Origin: Gemmatimonadaceae bacterium | Lineage (GTDB): Bacteria; Latescibacterota; UBA2968; UBA8231 | Direction of reading: 5' to 3' | Length of the DNA stretch: 64,000 nucleotides | Assembly (NCBI GenBank): GCA_026706075.1 | Contig: JAPOZM010000001.1 | Coordinates: 80,230-144,229, forward strand | Shown: in pieces, positions 1 to 10,772 of the stretch | How the letters are laid out: each line of letters begins with the position of its first letter | Position numbering within the stretch: position 1 is the first letter of the stretch | Position numbers and translations under genes: made by a program | The notes under the pieces: model-generated | Database searches by the model: none | What the model was told of the DNA's origin: nothing | What the model saw: the letters and a program-made list of their open reading frames with translations, nothing else

Positions 1-748
1 GGGCTTCGGCCGCCTCCTCCTTGCGGTCGCGCGTGCGGAAGAGGATGGTGGAGCAGCTCTCGGGGACGATCACCGAGTAGACGGCGTGCTCCAGCATCAG
101 GATGCGGTCGCCCACGGTGATGCCGATGGCCCCGCCTGAAAAGGCCTGGCCGATGATGGCCACCACGATCGGAACGGGCAGGTGGGACATCTCGTAGAGA
201 TTGCGGGCGATCGCCTCCGCCTGCCCCCGCTCCTCCGCTTCGACGCCGGGAAAAGCACCCGACGTGTCCACCAGGGTCAGGATCGGGCGCTGGAACTTGG
301 CCGCCATCTGCATCAGGCGCAGGGCTTTGCGGTAGCCCTCGGGATGGGGCATGCCGAAGTTGCGCTGCTTGCGCTCGTCCACGTTGCGCCCGCTCTGGAT
401 GCCGACGACCATCAGCGGCTCGCCGTCGAGGCGGGCGGGCCCACCGACGATCGACTTGTCGTCGCCGTGGTAGCGGTCGCCGTGGAGCTCGACGAAGTCG
501 GTGAGGATCCGCCCCATGTAGTCGAGGGCGTAGGGGCGCAGTGGATGGCGGGAGATCTGCACGCGCTGCCAGCGCGTGAGGCGGGAGTAGATCTCTCGGC
601 GAAGCCTCTTGACGCGCTCCTGCAGGGAGCGGATCTCGCGGCTCAGGTCGAGGCCGTCCGTCTCGGCCTGGGCCTCCATGTCGCTGATGCGTTTCTCGAG
701 CTCCACGATGGGGCGCTCGAAGTCGAGGTGGAAGCTGTCGTCACTCAT
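1..748 (-). CDS. accA: Acetyl-CoA carboxylase carboxyltransferase alpha subunit, 3' end cut by window edge
   Basis: AccA transfers carboxyl from carboxybiotin to acetyl-CoA, making malonyl-CoA for fatty-acid synthesis, as an alpha2beta2 complex with AccD. Translating back from an ATG at 748 gives 249 codons with no stop before the window edge; the family is usually about 320 residues, so the C-terminus is missing. The N-terminus has the coiled-coil-prone start typical of AccA ([10 protein letters not shown], then ELEKRI). It is followed by HGDRYHGDD, the motif [18 protein letters not shown] and [13 protein letters not shown], all characteristic of the crotonase-fold carboxyltransferase domain. 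It lies 67 bp downstream of the aminotransferase gene on the same strand, so it may be the tail of the amino-acid operon or have its own promoter. Identification is secure; only the length is incomplete. Confidence 0.95.
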   Translation of the reverse strand, partial: MSDDSFHLDFERPIVELEKRISDMEAQAETDGLDLSREIRSLQERVKRLRREIYSRLTRWQRVQISRHPLRPYALDYMGRILTDFVELHGDRYHGDDKSIVGGPARLDGEPLMVVGIQSGRNVDERKQRNFGMPHPEGYRKALRLMQMAAKFQRPILTLVDTSGAFPGVEAEERGQAEAIARNLYEMSHLPVPIVVAIIGQAFSGGAIGITVGDRILMLEHAVYSVIVPESCSTILFRTRDRKEEAAEA

Positions 749-815
749 GACCGGCGCCCCGGGTTGGGGGAAGGGTGGAGATCACTGGAGGAGACACCGG
801 TTTCCCGGCTCTTCT

Positions 816-2018
816 TCACCCCAGCTTGGTCAGGGCCCCGCCGAGACGGTCCATGGCGCGGTGGAGATTCTCCATCGAGGTGGCATAGGACAGGCGGAAG
901 TGCGCTCTCGTGCCGAAGCCCGGCCCGGGCACGCAGGCGATCCGGGCCTCGTCGAGGAGGTAGTCGCACAGATCGGTGACATCGGCGAGCACCCGGTCCG
1001 CCGTCCCCAGGCCAAAGTAGGAGGAGACGTCGGGGTAGACGTAGAAGGCGCCCAGGGGCAGGGCGCAGGTGACGCCATCCAGCCCGTTGAGGCGGTCGAC
1101 GACGAAGCGGCGGCGGCGGTCGTACTCGAGTCGCATCTCCTCCACCACCTCCTGAGGTCCCTCGAGGGCGGCCACGGAGGCCCTCTGCGAGATCGAGGAG
1201 GGATGGGAGACGGTCTGACTCTGGGCCTTGTCCATCAGGCCGATCACATCGCGGGGGCCGGCGGCGTAGCCGATCCGCCAGCCGGTCATGGCGTAGGTCT
1301 TGGAGACGCCGTTGACGATGATGGTGCGCGCCTTCAGTTCCGGGCTCAACTGCGCCATCGACACGTGCTCCGCCCCATCGTAGACCAGCTTCTCGTAGAT
1401 CTCGTCGCTGAGAACGTAGAGCCCCCGCTCGAGGGCGACCTCGCCGAGGGCGGCCAGCTCCTCCCGGGAATAGACGGCGCCGCTCGGGTTGGACGGACTG
1501 TTGATCAGGACCATCCGGGTACGCGGCGTCAGCGCGGCCCTCAGCTTCTCCGGCGTAAGCTTGAGGCCCTCCTCGTCGCGCGTTTCGACGATCACGGGAT
1601 CCGCGCCCACGAGCTTGGGTTGCTCGGTGAAGGTCACCCAGTAGGGCGTGGGGATGACCATCTCGTCGCCGGGGTTCAACACCGCCGCCACGGCCAGGGC
1701 CAGGGAGTGCTTGGCGCCGTTGTTGACGACCACCTCCTCGGGAGCGTAGTCCAGGCCGTGGTCCTTCCTGAACCTGCCGCATACGGCGGCCTTCAACTCA
1801 GGAATGCCCGAGGGCGGGGACGTGTACTTGGTGAACCCCTCGTCCAGAGCCTGCTTGGCCGCGTCCTTGATGTGCTCCGGCGTATCGAAGTCCGGCTCGC
1901 CGGCGGAGAGGGCGATCACGTCGACGCCCTCCCGCCGGAGAGCCGCCGCCTTGGCCGAGGTGGCCATGGTCGCCGAGGGGGCGACGCGCTGGATGTAGGC
2001 AGACAACTTCTGGTTCAT
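816..2018 (-). CDS. aspC: Class I/II pyridoxal-phosphate aminotransferase, aspartate transaminase type (400 aa)
   Basis: This is a fold-type I PLP aminotransferase, most like the bacterial Ib aspartate transaminases that exchange amino groups between aspartate or other amino acids and 2-oxoglutarate. The schiff-base lysine is K240 in VSKTYAMTGWRIG. NSPSNPSG (about 173-180) and SDEIYEKLVYD (about 204-214) supply the Asn and the Asp/Tyr that hold PLP, and SAGEPDFDTP sits near residue 40. The ATG at 2018 overlaps the argJ stop (ATGA), so it is translationally coupled to argJ in the amino-acid operon. Length is normal for the family. Substrate range (Asp, aromatic or branched-chain amino acids) cannot be fixed from sequence; given the neighbours, a role in final transamination of branched-chain 2-oxoacids or in glutamate/aspartate supply is possible. 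Confidence 0.88.
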   Translation of the reverse strand: MNQKLSAYIQRVAPSATMATSAKAAALRREGVDVIALSAGEPDFDTPEHIKDAAKQALDEGFTKYTSPPSGIPELKAAVCGRFRKDHGLDYAPEEVVVNNGAKHSLALAVAAVLNPGDEMVIPTPYWVTFTEQPKLVGADPVIVETRDEEGLKLTPEKLRAALTPRTRMVLINSPSNPSGAVYSREELAALGEVALERGLYVLSDEIYEKLVYDGAEHVSMAQLSPELKARTIIVNGVSKTYAMTGWRIGYAAGPRDVIGLMDKAQSQTVSHPSSISQRASVAALEGPQEVVEEMRLEYDRRRRFVVDRLNGLDGVTCALPLGAFYVYPDVSSYFGLGTADRVLADVTDLCDYLLDEARIACVPGPGFGTRAHFRLSYATSMENLHRAMDRLGGALTKLG

Positions 2019-3229
2019 GTGGTGTACTCCGCGTTGAGTCGAACGTATTCGCAGGTCAGATCGCAGGTGAATATCTCGGCCCGGGCTTCCCCCGCCTTCA
2101 GATCGATCTCGATGTCGACCTCCTCCGACTTCATGGCGGCGCTCAGGGCCGCGGCGTCGAAGTCGATGCCGGCGCCGCCGCCGTAGACCGGCCGGCCGCA
2201 GAGCGACACGGCCACCGCCGCCGGGTCGAGATCGGCGCCGGCGTAGCCCACGGCGCAGAGGATCCGGCCCCAGTTGGGATCGTTGCCGAAGACCGCAGTC
2301 TTCACGAGGCTGGAGTTGGCCACCGCCAGGCCCACCGCCCGCGCCTCGGCCTCGCTGCGTCCGCGCAGGACGCGGACCGTGATGAGCTTGCTGGCCCCCT
2401 CTCCGTCGGCGGCGATGGCCCGCGCCATCCTGCGGCAGACGTGCTCCATGGCCTCGGCCAGCCTCTCGAAGGCCTCCTCCGACAGGCCGCGGGAGCCGCC
2501 GACCCCGCCCATGGCGGCTCCGTTGGCCAAAGCGATCACGGTATCGCTGGTGCTCATGTCCCCGTCGACGGTGCAGCAGTTGAAGCTGCGCCCGACAGCG
2601 CGCACCAGGAGCTGCTGCAGCCGCACCGCGGGGACGGCGGCATCGGTGGTGATCAGGGCGAGCATGGTGGCCATATTCGGGGAGATCATGGCGGCTCCCT
2701 TGGCCACGGCTCCCACCGTCGCCGGATGACCGTCGAGGTCGACGCGGACGGCGGCGTGCTTGGCCACGGTGTCCGTCGTCATCATCGCCTCCGCCGCCTC
2801 CACCCCGCCCTCCCCCGACAGACCTGCCACCACCCGCGGGATTCCCTCCTCGATCCGCTCCATCGGCAGCGGCACTCCGATGAGACCGGTGGAGCAGACG
2901 AGGACATCGCGGGTGGACAGGCCGAGCCGTTGCGCCGTGGCCTCGCACATGCGCACCGCGTCGGCGCGGCCCCGGTCGCCGTTGCAGACGTTGGCGACAC
3001 CGCTGTTGATGATCACCGCCCGGGCGCGGCCGTCGGCCAGGTGCTCGCGGCAGACCGGGATCGGCGCCCCCTGAACGCGGTTGGTGGTGTACACCGCGGC
3101 GCCGGCCGCAGGCCTGTCGGATACCGTCAGGGACAGGTCCCTGCTCCCCGAGGGCTTGATGCCGCAGGTGACGCCGGCGGCCCGATACCCCCGGGGGGAG
3201 GTGACGCTGCCGCCTTCGATCTCGATCAT
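2015..3229 (-). CDS. argJ: Bifunctional glutamate N-acetyltransferase / ornithine acetyltransferase ArgJ (404 aa)
   Basis: ArgJ moves the acetyl group from N-acetylornithine to glutamate, recycling it in arginine biosynthesis; some members also use acetyl-CoA. The self-cleavage site is visible as KGAAMISPNMATMLAL, where T188 would become the N-terminal nucleophile of the beta chain, splitting the precursor into alpha and beta chains. The oxyanion-hole CSTGLIG motif (about 112-118) and the C-terminal GNDPNWGRI segment are also present, and 404 residues is standard. Both ends overlap neighbours by ATGA (cimA upstream, aspC downstream), so it is embedded in the ilv-leu operon. The other arg genes are not in this window. 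Whether it is mono- or bifunctional cannot be told from sequence. Confidence 0.95.
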   Translation of the reverse strand: MIEIEGGSVTSPRGYRAAGVTCGIKPSGSRDLSLTVSDRPAAGAAVYTTNRVQGAPIPVCREHLADGRARAVIINSGVANVCNGDRGRADAVRMCEATAQRLGLSTRDVLVCSTGLIGVPLPMERIEEGIPRVVAGLSGEGGVEAAEAMMTTDTVAKHAAVRVDLDGHPATVGAVAKGAAMISPNMATMLALITTDAAVPAVRLQQLLVRAVGRSFNCCTVDGDMSTSDTVIALANGAAMGGVGGSRGLSEEAFERLAEAMEHVCRRMARAIAADGEGASKLITVRVLRGRSEAEARAVGLAVANSSLVKTAVFGNDPNWGRILCAVGYAGADLDPAAVAVSLCGRPVYGGGAGIDFDAAALSAAMKSEEVDIEIDLKAGEARAEIFTCDLTCEYVRLNAEYTT

Positions 3230-4797
3230 CGCCCCTCCTCACGCATGAGCTTGCAGTGCAGGCTGTCGGCCAGGGCGATCCAGCTCGCCTCGATGATGTT
3301 CTCCGACACGCCCACGGTTCCCCACACGTCGTGGCCGTCCGAGGACTCGATGAGCACCCGGACCCGGGCTGCGGTGCCGTCACTGGAGGACATGACCCGC
3401 ACCTTGTAGTCCTCCAGATGGACGGCCTTCAGGTCCGGGAAGACCGCCTCCACGGCCTTGCGCAGGGCCCGGTCCATGGCGTTCACGGGACCGTCCCCTT
3501 CGCCCACCGTGTGGTGGACGCGCCCGTTCACCTCCACCTTGACCACCGCCTCCGCTACCTCGGGCTCGCCCTCGGCCTCCTTGCGGCTGGAGACGTGGAA
3601 GCTCAGGGGCCGGAAGCGGTCGCGGTAGAGGCCCATGCAGCGCCGCGCGAGCAGCTCGAAGGAGCCCTCGGCGGCTTCGAACTGGTACCCCTGGTGCTCC
3701 AGCCGCTTGACCTCGGTCAGCACCTCGGCGACGGCTGGGTCCTTCTTGCTCAGCTCGGGGAAGAAGCGCCCGAGCTTGGCCACCACGGTGCTGCCCCCCG
3801 ACTGGTCCGAGACCAGGTAGCGGCGGCTGTTTCCGGTCGCCTCCGGATCCTCCTGCTCGTAACAGCGGGGGTCCTTGTTCATGGCGTCGATGTGCACGCC
3901 GCCCTTGTGGGCATAGGCGCTCTCGCCGACGAAGGGCTGGCGGTGGTCGTGGGCGACGTTGGCCGTCTCGGAGAGGAAGCGCGAGAAGTCCATCAGCTGC
4001 GCCAGCTTTTCGCGGCCGATGGAGGCCCGCCCCATCTTCAGCTCCAGGACGGGGATGACGGTGCACAGGTTGACGTTGCCGCAGCGTTCCCCGTAACCGT
4101 TGAAGGTGCCCTGCACCTGCGCCGCCCCCAGGTCGACGGCGGCGATGGTGTTGGCCACGGCCAGTCCGGCGTCGTTGTGGGTGTGGATCCCGAGTGGCGC
4201 CCCGACGGCCCCGGCCGCGGCCCGGAACATGCGCGCCACCTCCCCGGGCAGGGTGCCGCCGTTGGTGTCGCACAGGACCAGGACCCGCGCCCCTCCGCGC
4301 TCGGCGGCGCGCAGTGTCTCCAGAGCGTAGCCGGCGTCGGCGGCGCAGCCGTCGAAGAAGTGCTCGGCGTCGAAGGTCACCTCGCGGCCCCTGGCCACCA
4401 GGTAGGCCACCGAGTCCTCGATGAGCCTCAGGTTCTCCTCCCGTGTCGTCTTCAGCACCTCGGTGACGTGGAGGTCCCAGCTCTTGCCGAAGAGGGTGAC
4501 GCTGTCGGTGCCGGCCTTGAGGAGGGTGTTGAGGGTGGCATCCTCCCCGGCGGCGTTGGCGGGCCTCCGGGTGCTGCCGAAGGCGGTTACCCGGGCCCGC
4601 AGGTTCAGCGCCCTGACCTGCTCGAAGAAAGCGAGGTCCTTCGGGTTCGTCGGATTCGGCCAGCCTCCTTCGATGAAGTGCACACCGAGGTCGTCCAGCC
4701 GCTGGGCGATCTCCAGCTTGTCCTGGAGGGAATAGGTGATCCCCTCCGCCTGGGCCCCGTCCCGCAGCGTCGAATCGTAGATCTCTACCGAGGACAT
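3226..4797 (-). CDS. cimA: (R)-citramalate synthase CimA (523 aa)
   Basis: CimA condenses pyruvate and acetyl-CoA to (R)-citramalate, the first step of the threonine-independent isoleucine pathway; LeuCD and LeuB then convert citramalate to 2-oxobutyrate. The N-terminal HMGL-like TIM barrel starts with YDSTLRDGAQAEG (metal-binding Asp and catalytic Arg). The metal ligands HTHND and the GYGERCGNVNL loop follow, then FVGESAYAHKGGVHIDA. A C-terminal LeuA-type allosteric domain (about 400-523) is present. The motif EGGWPNPTNPKD is typical of the citramalate-synthase branch rather than 2-isopropylmalate synthase, and a separate, clearly LeuA-type gene lies in the same operon. It starts 9 bp after leuB and overlaps argJ by ATGA. 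A homocitrate or isopropylmalate activity is less likely. Confidence 0.9.
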   Translation of the reverse strand: MSSVEIYDSTLRDGAQAEGITYSLQDKLEIAQRLDDLGVHFIEGGWPNPTNPKDLAFFEQVRALNLRARVTAFGSTRRPANAAGEDATLNTLLKAGTDSVTLFGKSWDLHVTEVLKTTREENLRLIEDSVAYLVARGREVTFDAEHFFDGCAADAGYALETLRAAERGGARVLVLCDTNGGTLPGEVARMFRAAAGAVGAPLGIHTHNDAGLAVANTIAAVDLGAAQVQGTFNGYGERCGNVNLCTVIPVLELKMGRASIGREKLAQLMDFSRFLSETANVAHDHRQPFVGESAYAHKGGVHIDAMNKDPRCYEQEDPEATGNSRRYLVSDQSGGSTVVAKLGRFFPELSKKDPAVAEVLTEVKRLEHQGYQFEAAEGSFELLARRCMGLYRDRFRPLSFHVSSRKEAEGEPEVAEAVVKVEVNGRVHHTVGEGDGPVNAMDRALRKAVEAVFPDLKAVHLEDYKVRVMSSSDGTAARVRVLIESSDGHDVWGTVGVSENIIEASWIALADSLHCKLMREEGR

Positions 4798-4806
4798 GGA
4801 CCCGGG

Positions 4807-5877
4807 TCAGGGAGACGCGGCGGTGACCGCCCCGGCCACCAGGTCCCCCACCTCGCTCGTGGAATACCCCATCTCGCCGGCGCCCATCCCCTTCAGTTGC
4901 TGCAGAGTCGACACGATGGCGGCCTCGAGGATTGCGGCCCCCTCGTGCTCGCCCAGGGTGTCGACCATGAGCTGGCAGGCGCCGATGGCGGCCATGGGGT
5001 TGATCACGTTCCGGCCCGTGTACTTCGGCGCCGATCCGCCGATGGGCTCGAACATCGACACGCCCTCAGGATTGATGTTGCCCCCCGCGGCGATGCCCAT
5101 CCCTCCCTGGATCATGGCGCCCAGGTCGGTGATGATGTCGCCGAAGATGTTGTCGGTGACGATCACGTCGAACCATTCGGGGTTCTTCACCATCCACATG
5201 CAGATGGCGTCCACGTGGGCGTAGTCGCGCCGGATGTCGCCGTAGTCGGCCTCCCCCACCTCGTGGAAGGCCCGCTCCCAGAGGTCGAAGGCGTAGGTGA
5301 GGACGTTGGTCTTGCCGCACAGGGTGAGGGTCCTGTCCTTGTTGCGTCGGCGGGTGTAGTCGAAAGCGTAGCGCAAGCAGCGCTCGACCCCCTTGCGGGT
5401 GTTGATCGACTCCTGCACGGCGATCTCGTCGGGCGTTCCCTTCTTGAAGAATCCCCCCGCGCCGGTGTAGATCCCCTCCGTGTTCTCGCGCACCACCACG
5501 AAGTCGATCTCCTCCGGCCCCTTGTCCTTGATGGGGGTCGGCACGTTCGGGTAGAGTTTCACCGGCCGCAGGTTGATGTACTGGTCCAACTCGAAGCGCA
5601 GCCTCAGGAGGATCCCCTTCTCGAGTATCCCCGGCTTCACGTCGGGATGTCCGATGGCCCCGAGATAGATGGCGTCGAACTGCCGAAGCTCGTCGACGGC
5701 GGAGTCGGGCAGGGTCTCGCCGGTCCTGAGGTAGCGGTCTCCGCCGAAGTCGAAGTCGGCGCTCTCGTATGAGAATCCCACCCTGTCCGCCAGGGCGGCC
5801 AGGGCCTTCATCCCCTCGGCGACCACCTCGGGGCCGGTGCCGTCTCCCGGCAGGACGGCGATCTTGTACGATTTCAC
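4807..5877 (-). CDS. leuB: 3-Isopropylmalate dehydrogenase LeuB (356 aa)
   Basis: LeuB oxidatively decarboxylates 3-isopropylmalate to 2-oxoisocaproate with NAD+ in leucine synthesis, and in CimA-containing organisms also acts on 3-methylmalate. The N-terminus IAVLPGDGTGPEVVAEG, the substrate-binding arginines in LLRLRFELDQYINLRPV, the VVRENTEGIYTG loop and the metal-binding aspartates in VTDNIFGDIITDLG are all present. The C-terminal EPIGGSAPKYTG binds the cofactor. The GTG at 5877 was chosen because AAAGGAG ends 5 nt upstream and translation from it begins directly with the conserved strand; an in-frame GTG at 5883 overlaps that ribosome-binding site. The gene lies between leuD (65 bp gap) and cimA (9 bp gap). 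Related isocitrate or tartrate dehydrogenases are excluded mainly by context. Confidence 0.93.
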   Translation of the reverse strand: MKSYKIAVLPGDGTGPEVVAEGMKALAALADRVGFSYESADFDFGGDRYLRTGETLPDSAVDELRQFDAIYLGAIGHPDVKPGILEKGILLRLRFELDQYINLRPVKLYPNVPTPIKDKGPEEIDFVVVRENTEGIYTGAGGFFKKGTPDEIAVQESINTRKGVERCLRYAFDYTRRRNKDRTLTLCGKTNVLTYAFDLWERAFHEVGEADYGDIRRDYAHVDAICMWMVKNPEWFDVIVTDNIFGDIITDLGAMIQGGMGIAAGGNINPEGVSMFEPIGGSAPKYTGRNVINPMAAIGACQLMVDTLGEHEGAAILEAAIVSTLQQLKGMGAGEMGYSTSEVGDLVAGAVTAASP

Positions 5878-5942
5878 CTGCACTCCTTTCCGTTCCGGTT
5901 TGCCCGCCTGCGGGTTCCGCCGGCGCCGTTCCGTGGTGCCAC

Positions 5943-6563
5943 TCAGGACTCTCTTCCAAAGGACGAGAGGTACGGCAGCCTCCGCGCCGTTCGTCCGATC
6001 TCGTCTCCGGCCTCCAGCAACTGCCCGAGGGCGTCCCAGGTCCCGGTGGCCAGCTGCTCGCGCGGCCCCTCGGGCATGGCGGCCGCCATCGACTGGCCGC
6101 CGAAGCGCGCGCTCTGCGCCTCCACATCGACCTCCACCACCAGTGCCGGATCGTCCTCCACGGCCCCCATGAGGCGCTCCACGTCCCTCTCCGAAGCCCT
6201 GAGGCACGGGAGGCCCAGGGCGGTGCAGTTGCCGAAGAAGATCTCGGCGAAGGAGACGGCGACGAAGGCCTCGATGCCCCAGCGCATCAGCGCCTGGGGG
6301 GCGTGCTCCCGCGAGGAGCCGCAGCCGAAGTTGGCGTTGGCCACGAGGATGGAAGCCCCGGCGAAGCGCGGGTTGTCGAAGGGATGGCCCTCGGCGGCGC
6401 GGTCGTCCTCGAAGGCGTGCTCTCCGAGGCCGTCGAAAGTGACGGTTCGCAGATATCGCGCCGGGATGATGCGGTCCGTGTCGATATCGTTGCCGCGCAC
6501 CGCTACGGCGCGGCCCCTGATCAGGCGGCGGATGCTGGTGGAGGTCTCGGCACTCGATGTCAT
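5943..6563 (-). CDS. leuD: 3-Isopropylmalate dehydratase small subunit LeuD (206 aa)
   Basis: LeuD is the swivel-domain subunit of isopropylmalate isomerase, which pairs with LeuC to interconvert 2- and 3-isopropylmalate (and citramalate to 3-methylmalate). Key motifs are GNDIDTDRIIPARYL (about 24-38) and NFGCGSSREHAPQAL (about 78-92), whose Ser-Arg pair completes the aconitase-family active site. The protein ends with a variable helical tail as in other bacterial LeuD proteins; length matches the family. The ATG at 6563 lies 1 bp after the leuC stop, consistent with tight stoichiometric co-translation of the two subunits. Confidence 0.95.
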   Translation of the reverse strand: MTSSAETSTSIRRLIRGRAVAVRGNDIDTDRIIPARYLRTVTFDGLGEHAFEDDRAAEGHPFDNPRFAGASILVANANFGCGSSREHAPQALMRWGIEAFVAVSFAEIFFGNCTALGLPCLRASERDVERLMGAVEDDPALVVEVDVEAQSARFGGQSMAAAMPEGPREQLATGTWDALGQLLEAGDEIGRTARRLPYLSSFGRES

Positions 6564-6564
6564 C

Positions 6565-7974
6565 TCACCCTCCGTTCAGCATGAGGCGCACGTCGGTCAC
6601 CCGTCCGCTCACCGCGGCGGCGGCGACCATGGCCGGGCTCATCAGCAAGGTCCGCCCCGTGGGACTCCCCTGGCGGCCCTTGAAGTTGCGGTTGCTCGAC
6701 GAAGCGCATAGCTGCCGCCCCTCCAGCTTGTCGGGATTCATGGCCAGGCACATGGAGCAGCCGGCCTCGCGCCACTCGAAGCCGGCGGCCCGGAAGATCT
6801 CGTCCAGACCTTCGCGGCGGGCCTGGTCCCCCACCTTCTGCGAGCCCGGGACGACGAGGGCCTTCACGTCGGCGGCGGCCTTTCTCCCCTTGACCACCTT
6901 CGCAGCCTCGCGAAGATCGGAGATGCGCGAGTTGGTGCACGAGCCGATGAAGGCGACGTCCACCGGGGTCCCCGCGATAGGCTGGCCAGCCTCGAACCCC
7001 ATGTAGTCGAGGGCCTCGGCAACCGACCCGGCGTCGGCCCCGGCCTCTCCGGGGGCGGGCAGGGAGCCACCGACACTGCAGGACTGCCCCGGGTTGATGC
7101 CCCAGGTGACGGTTGGGGCAATCTCGGCGGCGTCGATCTCCACGATGTCGTCGTAATCGGCGCCGGGGCCTGAGGCGATGGAGCGCCACCAGTCGACGGC
7201 GCGGTCGAAGTCGGCCCCCCGGGGCGCCTCCGGACGGCCCTGGAGATACTCGAAGGTGGTCTCGTCGGGATTGACGTAGCCGCAGCGGGCGCCGCCCTCG
7301 ATGGACATGTTGCAGACCGTCATGCGCTCTTCCATCGACATGCGGTCGAGAACCCCCCCGGCGTACTCGTAGGCGTACCCGACGCCCCCCTTCACGCCCA
7401 GTGACCCGATGACGTGGAGGGTGAGGTCCTTGGCGTACACGCCAGGGCCCAGGGTTCCGTCCACCGATACGCGGCGCACCTTGGGACGGGACATGGCCAG
7501 GCACTGGGAGGCGAGCACGTCCCGCACCTGGCTGGTGCCGATGCCGAAGGCGACGGCCCCGAAGGCGCCGTGGGTGGAGGTGTGACTGTCGCCGCAGGCG
7601 ATCGTCATCCCCGGCTGGGTCAGCCCGAGCTCGGGCCCGATGACGTGGACGATGCCCCGGCGGGGATCGTCCATGCCGAAGAGGGGTATCTCGAACTCCG
7701 AGGCGTTCTCCTCCATGGCCACCATCATCCGCTCGGCGAGATCGTCGAGGAAGGGGCGGTCGCTGATGTCGGTGGGGATGATGTGGTCCACCGTGGCCCA
7801 GGTGCGCTCCGGGTGCATCACCCGCAGGCCGCGCTCGCGCAGCATCTGGAAGGCCTGGGGGCTCGTGACCTCGTGAATCAGGTGCAGCCCGACGAAGAGC
7901 TGTGTCTGTCCGGATGGCAGCTCGCGAACCGTGTGGGCGTCCCAGACTTTCTCGAAGAGGTTCCTCTTCCCCAT
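6565..7974 (-). CDS. leuC: 3-Isopropylmalate dehydratase large subunit LeuC (469 aa)
   Basis: LeuC is the [4Fe-4S] catalytic subunit of isopropylmalate isomerase. It begins [14 protein letters not shown] and carries [22 protein letters not shown] and the cluster ligands: one Cys in [13 protein letters not shown] and two in [24 protein letters not shown] near the C-terminus is the family substrate/cluster loop. At 469 residues it is the bacterial LeuC type rather than the shorter archaeal HacA-like type. It is followed 1 bp later by leuD and preceded by leuA with a 31-bp gap. With both cimA and leuA in the operon it would serve leucine and isoleucine synthesis. Confidence 0.96.
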   Translation of the reverse strand: MGKRNLFEKVWDAHTVRELPSGQTQLFVGLHLIHEVTSPQAFQMLRERGLRVMHPERTWATVDHIIPTDISDRPFLDDLAERMMVAMEENASEFEIPLFGMDDPRRGIVHVIGPELGLTQPGMTIACGDSHTSTHGAFGAVAFGIGTSQVRDVLASQCLAMSRPKVRRVSVDGTLGPGVYAKDLTLHVIGSLGVKGGVGYAYEYAGGVLDRMSMEERMTVCNMSIEGGARCGYVNPDETTFEYLQGRPEAPRGADFDRAVDWWRSIASGPGADYDDIVEIDAAEIAPTVTWGINPGQSCSVGGSLPAPGEAGADAGSVAEALDYMGFEAGQPIAGTPVDVAFIGSCTNSRISDLREAAKVVKGRKAAADVKALVVPGSQKVGDQARREGLDEIFRAAGFEWREAGCSMCLAMNPDKLEGRQLCASSSNRNFKGRQGSPTGRTLLMSPAMVAAAAVSGRVTDVRLMLNGG

Positions 7975-8005
7975 CTGCCTCGGTCTCCTTGCGGAAGGGC
8001 GGCGC

Positions 8006-9580
8006 TCAATGAGCGCGGTCGGGGGCCTTCTGGTCGAGCCGCACCTGGCGCCCCCGGCGCAGCTCCAGCCGGTTGATGGCGTCCACGTATGCCCGGGCGC
8101 TGGCCTCGATGATGTCCGTCGAGGTGCCCCGTCCCGTGGTCTTCAGGTCGCCGTCGCTGACGCGCACCGTCACCTCTCCCATGGCCTGGCTGCCCCCCGT
8201 GATCGCCTGGATCGAGTACTCCTCGACCTTGGCCCGGGTGTTGGTCACCTGGTTGATCGCCTCGTACGTGGCGTCCACCGGTCCGTCACCCCAGGCCGAC
8301 TGCTGCACCCGCTCCTCGCCGTCGACGCGGATTCGCACCGTCGCCGAGGGCACCGTCCCCGTGCCGCTCACGGTGTGCAGGTACTCCAGGGCGAAGCGGC
8401 CGCCCTCGTCCTCGCGGAACTCGTCCTCGACGATGGCCATCAGGTCCTCGTCGAAGACCTCCTTCTTCTTGTCCGCCAGCTCCAGGAAGCGCTCGTATAT
8501 CTCGTCGAGGCGCTCGGCGTCCAGCTCGTAGCCCAGTTCCTCCAGCCGATGGCGCAGGGCGTGCCGGCCGGAGCGCGCCGTGAGGACGATGGAGGTCGCC
8601 TCCCATCCCACTTCGGTGGGATCCATGATCTCGAAGGTGTCGCGGGACTTGAGCACGCCGTCCTGGTGGATGCCGGAACTGTGAGCGAAGGCGTTGGCGC
8701 CGACGATCGCCTTGTTGGGCGCCACCGCGATCCCCATGAGACGGCTCACGAGACGGCTCGTGGACAGGATCTCCCTGGCCACCACCTCCGTGCGCAGGCC
8801 GAAGTAGTCCGCCCGGGTCTTCAGTGCCATCACCACCTCCTCCAGCGAGGCGTTGCCGGCGCGCTCCCCCAGGCCGTTGAGGGTGCATTCGACCTGGCGC
8901 GCCCCGGCCTGCAGGGAAGCCAGGCTGTTGGAGACGGCCATGCCGAGGTCGTCGTGGCAGTGCACGCTGATCACCGCCCGGTCGATGTTCGGCACCTCGC
9001 CACGCAGCCGCCGGATGAGATCGGCAAACTGCTCGGGCACCGTGTAGCCCACCGTGTCGGGGATGTTGATCGTCGACGCCCCCGCCTCGATGGCGGCCTG
9101 CACGATCTCGGCCAGGTAGGAGAACTCCGCCCGCGTCGCGTCCATGGGCGAGAACTCCACGTCCTCCGCGTACCCCCTGGCCTGGGTCACGGCCTTCACC
9201 GCCATGTCGAGGACCTCCGAGCCGCTCTTGTGCATCTGCCGCGCCAGGTGCGCCTCGGAGGTGCCCACGAAGGTGTGGATGCGCGGCCTGGGGGCATCCC
9301 GCAGGGCCTCGCCGGCACGGTCGATGTCTCTCGGGACCACCCGCGCCAGGGCGCAGATCGCCGGCCCTTCCACCTCGAGCCCGACACGCTGCACCGCCTC
9401 GAAGTCCTCGTTGGAGGAGATCGGAAAGCCCGCCTCGATGACGTCGACCCGGAGGCGGGCGAGCTGGTGTCCGATCTCGAGCTTGTCGCGCAGGGTCAGG
9501 GACGCCCCGGGGGACTGCTCGGCGTCGCGCAGGGTCGTGTCGAAGATGATCACGCGATCGTCGGACTTGGATGGTGCCAT
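8006..9580 (-). CDS. leuA: 2-Isopropylmalate synthase LeuA (524 aa)
   Basis: LeuA condenses 2-oxoisovalerate and acetyl-CoA, the committed step of leucine synthesis, and is normally feedback-inhibited by leucine through its C-terminal regulatory domain. The barrel begins [16 protein letters not shown] and continues with [12 protein letters not shown], the metal ligands [29 protein letters not shown] and [12 protein letters not shown], all typical of long-form LeuA. The C-terminal allosteric domain (about 395-524) contains [13 protein letters not shown] and [22 protein letters not shown] chose the ATG at 9580, with GGAG just upstream; the open frame continues further upstream, but that would overlap ilvC. 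It lies 35 bp after ilvC and 31 bp before leuC. Confidence 0.95.
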   Translation of the reverse strand: MAPSKSDDRVIIFDTTLRDAEQSPGASLTLRDKLEIGHQLARLRVDVIEAGFPISSNEDFEAVQRVGLEVEGPAICALARVVPRDIDRAGEALRDAPRPRIHTFVGTSEAHLARQMHKSGSEVLDMAVKAVTQARGYAEDVEFSPMDATRAEFSYLAEIVQAAIEAGASTINIPDTVGYTVPEQFADLIRRLRGEVPNIDRAVISVHCHDDLGMAVSNSLASLQAGARQVECTLNGLGERAGNASLEEVVMALKTRADYFGLRTEVVAREILSTSRLVSRLMGIAVAPNKAIVGANAFAHSSGIHQDGVLKSRDTFEIMDPTEVGWEATSIVLTARSGRHALRHRLEELGYELDAERLDEIYERFLELADKKKEVFDEDLMAIVEDEFREDEGGRFALEYLHTVSGTGTVPSATVRIRVDGEERVQQSAWGDGPVDATYEAINQVTNTRAKVEEYSIQAITGGSQAMGEVTVRVSDGDLKTTGRGTSTDIIEASARAYVDAINRLELRRGRQVRLDQKAPDRAH

Positions 9581-9615
9581 GGCCCTTGCTCCGTCAGATG
9601 CCGGTGGGCGCGCCC

Positions 9616-10620
<1,005 letters not shown>

Positions 10621-10772
10621 CGCTATGCTCCTTGCCCCGGGAAGGGGCGGCGGCCGCTGCCGCCTTGTGGGGTCACCGGAGTGGGCACAACTCCGTCACC
10701 GCCCGTGAAATCGCTTCAGAGGCTCCGTCCGGCGTCTTCGATTGAGGTGCGTGAGAAGGGAAGCGGCGGAGC
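10621..10772 (-). promoter_or_regulatory. Candidate attenuator/antiterminator region between leader peptide and ilvC
   Basis: In the transcribed (minus) strand an 8-bp perfect stem pairs AGGCTCCG (10774-10767, overlapping the leader stop codon) with CGGAGCCT (10727-10720). A competing 6-bp pairing is CGCTTC (10765-10760) with GAAGCG (10717-10712). Both cannot form together without a pseudoknot, the usual hallmark of a switch. Nearer ilvC a 6-bp GC hairpin, GGCGGC-AGCG-GCCGCC, precedes the AAGGAG ribosome-binding site. None is followed by a U-tract, so control might act through ribosome-binding-site occlusion or Rho rather than classical intrinsic termination. The pairings are read directly; the function is inferred. 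Confidence 0.4.

Noticed and set aside
816..3383. 855-codon ORF that runs through argJ into the aminotransferase
   Set aside because: Only the last 400 codons, from ATG 2018, encode the aminotransferase. The upstream part is an out-of-frame reading of argJ, so this is not a fusion.
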